A stretch of 9,182 bases of DNA. Origin: Phycisphaerae bacterium. GTDB lineage: Bacteria > Planctomycetota > Phycisphaerae > UBA1845 > PWPN01. Positions 6,916-9,182 of this stretch are shown piece by piece. Made by a program: the position numbers and the translations under genes. The stretch spans positions 1-9,182 of the forward strand of contig JAPKGY010000071.1 of assembly GCA_026647385.1 (NCBI GenBank). The letters run 5' to 3'. The notes under the pieces are model-generated. The model had not been told where the DNA came from, made no database searches, and worked only from the letters and a program-made list of their open reading frames with translations. Each line of letters begins with the position of its first letter. Position 1 is the stretch's first letter.

Positions 6916-6920
6916 GATAT
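6913..6920 (+). promoter_or_regulatory. Possible sigma-28 (FliA/SigD)-type -10 element
   Basis: GCCGATAT matches 7 of 8 bases of the flagellar sigma -10 consensus GCCGATAA. A weak -35 candidate TGAA lies at 6893-6896 (one mismatch to TAAA, spacing 16 rather than 15). Transcription from it would begin almost at the ATG 6928, giving a leaderless message. The box overlaps the right edge of the palindrome, so the match may be incidental; it matters because Bacillus yjfB is recalled as a motility-regulon gene. Confidence 0.25.
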
Positions 6921-6927
6921 AGGCCCC

Positions 6928-7131
6928 ATGGACATCGACGCAATCGCAAGCCTTTCGACCGCGCTGAGCATGGCCAGGGTCCGGAACGAGGTCGGTATCC
7001 GGGTCCTCAAGATGGCTCAAGGCCAGGGGCAAGTCGCCGCGGATCTCATCGCCGCCGCCGCCGAAACCGCACTCCAGATCGCCAACCGGGTGGCCGATGA
7101 TGCCGGAACGACCCTCGACGTAACCGCCTGA
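6928..7131 (+). CDS. YjfB family putative motility protein
   Basis: A 67-residue alpha-helical protein. MDIDAIASLSTALSMARVRNEVGIRVLKMAQGQGQVAADLI follows the YjfB family pattern, which starts with MDI, then a serine/alanine helix (ALSxAxxxxxVxxxVLKxA), then a second helix. Function in the family is not established; members are small proteins tied to motility regulons, which would suggest a flagellated host. An in-frame ATG at 6892 would add 12 residues (through MNSPPGLADIGP), but it lies inside the palindrome, and the family begins at MDI, so 6928 was chosen. The only binding-site candidate is AGG at 6921-6923. The gene ends convergently with the minus-strand coiled-coil gene, 90 bases apart; no terminator is evident in that gap. 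Confidence 0.75.
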   Translation: MDIDAIASLSTALSMARVRNEVGIRVLKMAQGQGQVAADLIAAAAETALQIANRVADDAGTTLDVTA

Positions 7132-7221
7132 TTCCCCGAGCAGAAAACTCAGAAGGCCGGAAGCCCGTCGATCGGACTCCCCGTCTTCTTCGTTGTTCCC
7201 CTACCCGTCGCTCGGTCGCGC

Positions 7222-8610
7222 TCAAATCGGCAGTTGATCCGCCGGCGCATTCTTCGGCACCTTGATCCCGATGAATTGCAGGAATTGCGTACGGCTCAGG
7301 ACCGGAATGGACAGCGCTTTGGCTTCCTGAACCATCTTGTCGAACACCTCGCGCTCCGCAGCCTGCTTGGCGGCACGCTCTCGGGCTTCCGCCGTCTCGT
7401 TGGCCCCGAGTTCCGCCGGGGCCGGCGGAGGCGCGCCCAGCACGACGAAGTCCGTCCGGGTATCGACCGTCTTGACGACGTTGCCGCCCGCCTGAGCGAT
7501 CAACCGGGCGACCTCAACGCCGCCGGGATCGTCGATCCGACCGTCGAAGTTCAGATCGAAATCGCCGGCTACCACGAAGTTCAGCCGCCGCGTCTTATCG
7601 AACACCGGATTGGCCACCAGGTCGCCCTCGATGATCGGATCGCTCGGGGTACTCGAGGTCACCCGGCACTCAGCCGTCGTCGCGAAAACCTGCTCGACCA
7701 GAATCGTCGCCTTCCCCTTTCCGTCAGCCGGGATGCCGCCGGTCCGCGAGTACACCGCGAAGCTAATCCCCCGGGTCAGCCCGTCGCGCTCGCCGAGGGA
7801 GACGTACACGATGTTCTCGCCCGCGACCGCCCGCACGACCTGCCCGTCGGCGATCTGCAACGCGGAGGTCAAGTCCGCCTGAGGCCGGAAGCTCGCCAGC
7901 GTCGCCACCAGTTCCTTCACCCGCGCCTGGGCCTCGTCGCGCTGCTGGGCGATCGTCTGCATCTGCTGCCGCACACCCGTCAACTGGGCGCTCGCCGCCT
8001 CGCTTGCCTTCTCGAGCTGGGCCGTCAGCGACTCCACCTGCTGCTGCCAGGCGTCGCGATCCTTGGCGGCCGTCTGTTCTAGTTCCTTATACTTCTTCTC
8101 AAGTTCGGCGGTCTTGTCCGCGTACTGCTTTTGGGCGGCCTCTGCCGTCTTGATGAGGGCCTGCTCCCGCTCGGAACTCAACCTGTCCCTCTCGGCGACC
8201 ACACTCTTGAGCCTCTCCGCCTGGGCGTTGTACTGGTTGAGCAGACCCTTCAGCATCGTCAACAGATCCATCTCCGCCGACAGGCTGACGTTCGCCTCCT
8301 TCAGGGCGGGGGCGTTCTCGACCTGCTTGCGGACCTCGTCGATCGTCTGCCGGATCTTGGGGATGTCGGTCGACGCCGCCCCGATGGTCATCAGCGAGAA
8401 CTGCTGGAGCTGATCTTCCGTGTTCCGAAGGTTGCGGTTGGCGCTATCCAACTGGCTGCGGGCCTCTGCCTCGCGAGCCTGGAGATCGGAATAGTAGGTG
8501 AAGGCGAAGATCATCCCGCCCAGTGAGAGGACGGTCAGGACCACGAACACGATCAACGCCGTCTTGATGGAGCCGCCACCGGCGGCCCGAGGGCTGGCGA
8601 TTGCTGCCAT
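7222..8610 (-). CDS. Membrane-anchored coiled-coil protein with C-terminal BRCT-like domain
   Basis: A 462-residue protein. A short N-terminus with Arg8 and Lys16 precedes a membrane helix (about 17-40). Residues 42-240 are largely coiled coil rich in Glu, Gln, Arg and Ala. Residues about 253-336 form a beta-rich module (DGQVVRAVAGENIVYVSLGERDGLTRGISFAVY ... IIEGDLV). Residues about 342-449 follow the BRCT layout: strand NFVVAG, helix VEVARLIAQAGG, strand NVVK, TDFVVLG, helix VFDKMVQEAKALS, strand IPVLS, helix TQFLQFIG, with an alanine/glutamate-rich insertion at 393-421. The loop DLNFDGRID (352-360) fits the calcium-type DxNxDGxxD pattern. By positive-inside reasoning the bulk lies outside the cytoplasm. 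Start ATG 8610 has GGAG (8622-8619) 8 bases upstream; the open frame beyond it lacks coding character. Function is unknown; an envelope scaffold or tether is one guess. Confidence 0.82.
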   Translation of the reverse strand: MAAIASPRAAGGGSIKTALIVFVVLTVLSLGGMIFAFTYYSDLQAREAEARSQLDSANRNLRNTEDQLQQFSLMTIGAASTDIPKIRQTIDEVRKQVENAPALKEANVSLSAEMDLLTMLKGLLNQYNAQAERLKSVVAERDRLSSEREQALIKTAEAAQKQYADKTAELEKKYKELEQTAAKDRDAWQQQVESLTAQLEKASEAASAQLTGVRQQMQTIAQQRDEAQARVKELVATLASFRPQADLTSALQIADGQVVRAVAGENIVYVSLGERDGLTRGISFAVYSRTGGIPADGKGKATILVEQVFATTAECRVTSSTPSDPIIEGDLVANPVFDKTRRLNFVVAGDFDLNFDGRIDDPGGVEVARLIAQAGGNVVKTVDTRTDFVVLGAPPPAPAELGANETAEARERAAKQAAEREVFDKMVQEAKALSIPVLSRTQFLQFIGIKVPKNAPADQLPI

Positions 8611-8618
8611 ATTCGCAA

Positions 8619-8622
8619 CTCC
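8619..8622 (-). promoter_or_regulatory. Ribosome binding site of the coiled-coil/BRCT-like gene
   Basis: GGAG on the minus strand, 8 bases before ATG 8610. It supports that start over upstream in-frame codons, which have no comparable site. Confidence 0.6.
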
Positions 8623-8796
8623 AATTGGGCGGGTCTCCGCCACGAACCCCGGACCACCGCTTGCCGACGCTCGTGCTCCGCCGGCCGCCCTGCGCTCCAC
8701 ATGCCGGGCGCACCATCGCCAAGGGGGGCCGGGACCGACGCACGCAAGACCTCCCCAGGTCCGTCCACCGGCCAATCGGGGCAGGATCCAAAAGCC

Positions 8797-8825
8797 ATTG
8801 TTGCCGCCTGGCAGTACCCTGTCAA
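8797..8825 (-). promoter_or_regulatory. Sigma-70-type promoter for the coiled-coil/BRCT-like gene
   Basis: On the minus strand a perfect TTGACA (8825-8820) is followed after exactly 17 bases by AACAAT (8802-8797, 4 of 6 to TATAAT, with the important A2 and final T). The start of transcription would be near 8790, leaving an untranslated leader of about 180 bases before ATG 8610. This is the best promoter match in the window and it is correctly placed and oriented. Confidence 0.6.
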
Positions 8826-8900
8826 CCGCAGCCAAGACGAGACCCGGCCCCCGGCTGCCTCCGTAAAAGAGTGGCATGGATCCGCGGCGTCGCGTGGCAT

Positions 8901-8940
8901 GGGCAAGCGCAGTACCGGTATTCCGGGACGGAGCTTGCCC
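8901..8940. repeat. 40-base imperfect palindrome in the right-hand intergenic region
   Basis: Outer arms GGGCAAGC (8901-8908) and GCTTGCCC (8933-8940) are exact inverted repeats; an inner CCGG-TATT-CCGG (8915-8926) has the same centre. In all 16 of 20 positions are complementary. It lies about 75 bases upstream of the minus-strand promoter. The outer motif GGGCAAG is shared with the palindrome at 6878-6915. No T tract follows on either side. Possible roles are an operator, a repeat-family element or a structured RNA. Confidence 0.6.
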
Positions 8941-9035
8941 GCGGGGGAGGCGAGAGGACACGGGCTGACAAGTTAGCTCGCCACCGCGAGTCGCCGAGGC
9001 AACCCAGCCCACCCAGGCCAAGCCCGTCGCGCCCC

Positions 9036-9059
9036 CCAGACTCGAACCCTCAAACCCTC
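9036..9059 (-). repeat. Short degenerate 8-base tandem repeat
   Basis: On the minus strand three consecutive octamers read GAGGGTTT, GAGGGTTC, GAGTCTGG. Units 1 and 2 differ at one base; the third shares only the leading GAG and a few positions. It resembles in style the GA-phased heptamers at 2703-2737. With so few units, chance cannot be excluded. Confidence 0.4.
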
Positions 9060-9182
9060 AGCCCGCTTGCGCCTGCGACAGCAGACCCGACCACCGACGC
9101 GAAGGCGGGTCCGAGGTCCGGGGCAGGCCCCTCTCCCCCCGGCGATTCGTAACCCACGCCAAAACATGACCCTGTGAGCATC

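Larger units (their letters stand above)
8611..9182. other. 572-base non-coding region at the right end
   Basis: No convincing gene on either strand. Open frames here are arginine/proline/glycine-rich products of high GC with no recognisable motifs. It holds the leader and promoter of the minus-strand gene (8797-8825), a 40-base imperfect palindrome (8901-8940) and a short 8-base repeat run (9036-9059). The nonamer GTGGCATGG occurs at 8871-8879 and 8894-8902. A gene could begin just beyond the right edge. Confidence 0.6.

Noticed and set aside
7234..8082. A 282-codon plus-strand open frame opposite the coiled-coil gene
   Set aside because: Arginine/leucine-rich translation is typical of the reverse of an Ala/Glu/Gln-rich coiled coil; it has no start signal.
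8611..9021. Upstream extension of the coiled-coil protein to 9021
   Set aside because: The extra residues are Gly/Arg/Pro-rich without motifs and would run across a near-consensus promoter; the ATG at 8610 has a binding site and begins a normal membrane-anchor N-terminus.
9030..9060. TTCGA within the minus-strand sequence looked like a tRNA T-loop
   Set aside because: The bases on either side cannot form the five-pair T stem, and no acceptor or anticodon arms are found.
8973..9167. A 64-codon minus-strand frame near the right edge
   Set aside because: It has low-complexity Arg/Gly content, no binding site and no family resemblance.
1..9182. CRISPR array, insertion sequence, integrase or attachment site
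   Set aside because: No spaced direct repeats of suitable length, no transposase or recombinase motifs, and no terminal inverted repeats with target duplications were seen.

Overview
The window is visibly GC-rich bacterial chromosome with closely packed genes and strong G/C third-position bias. A planctomycete, perhaps of the Phycisphaerae, is the best guess. The basis is a Gfo/Idh/MocA-type oxidoreductase of the kind abundant in that phylum, few strong Shine-Dalgarno sites, and a large membrane-anchored coiled-coil protein ending in a BRCT-like fold. This placement is inference; there is no rRNA or other taxonomic marker. No mobile element, CRISPR array, tRNA or rRNA was seen.

Layout on the plus strand. 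Bases 1-1398 are the body of an alpha-D-phosphohexomutase (phosphomannomutase/phosphoglucomutase type) whose first codons lie off the left edge. After 32 bases comes a peptidase M16 protein with a degenerate zinc site (1431-2675). Then comes a 188-base spacer with two kinds of short tandem repeat (2703-2737 and 2805-2860), and a second M16 protein with an intact zinc site (2864-4096). The two M16 proteins are complementary: one keeps the C-terminal R/Y pair but lost HxxEH, the other keeps HxxEH but lost R/Y. They therefore probably work as an obligate heterodimer. Next are a CPBP-family membrane protease (4251-5102), a Gfo/Idh/MocA oxidoreductase with a good Shine-Dalgarno site (5218-6405), a small DUF4190-like membrane protein (6429-6860), and a 67-residue YjfB-family putative motility protein (6928-7131).

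The gap between the last two plus-strand genes holds a 38-base near-perfect palindrome (6878-6915) that ends 12 bases before the yjfB-like start. A sigma-28-like GCCGATAT box sits on its right edge.

On the minus strand, convergent with these genes, is a 462-residue protein (7222-8610): one N-terminal membrane helix, about 200 residues of coiled coil, a small beta-rich domain, and a C-terminal BRCT-like domain carrying a DxNxDGxxD calcium-type loop. A textbook -35/-10 pair (TTGACA, 17 bases, AACAAT) lies about 190 bases upstream of it. The remaining 572-base non-coding end (8611-9182) contains a second long imperfect palindrome (8901-8940) that shares its outer arm motif GGGCAAG with the first, and a short run of 8-base repeats.

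Most promising for follow-up are the split-active-site M16 pair, the paired palindromes, the period-7/8 and period-15 repeats in the spacers, and the probably extracytoplasmic BRCT-like protein. No clear multi-gene novel defence or mobile system is visible.
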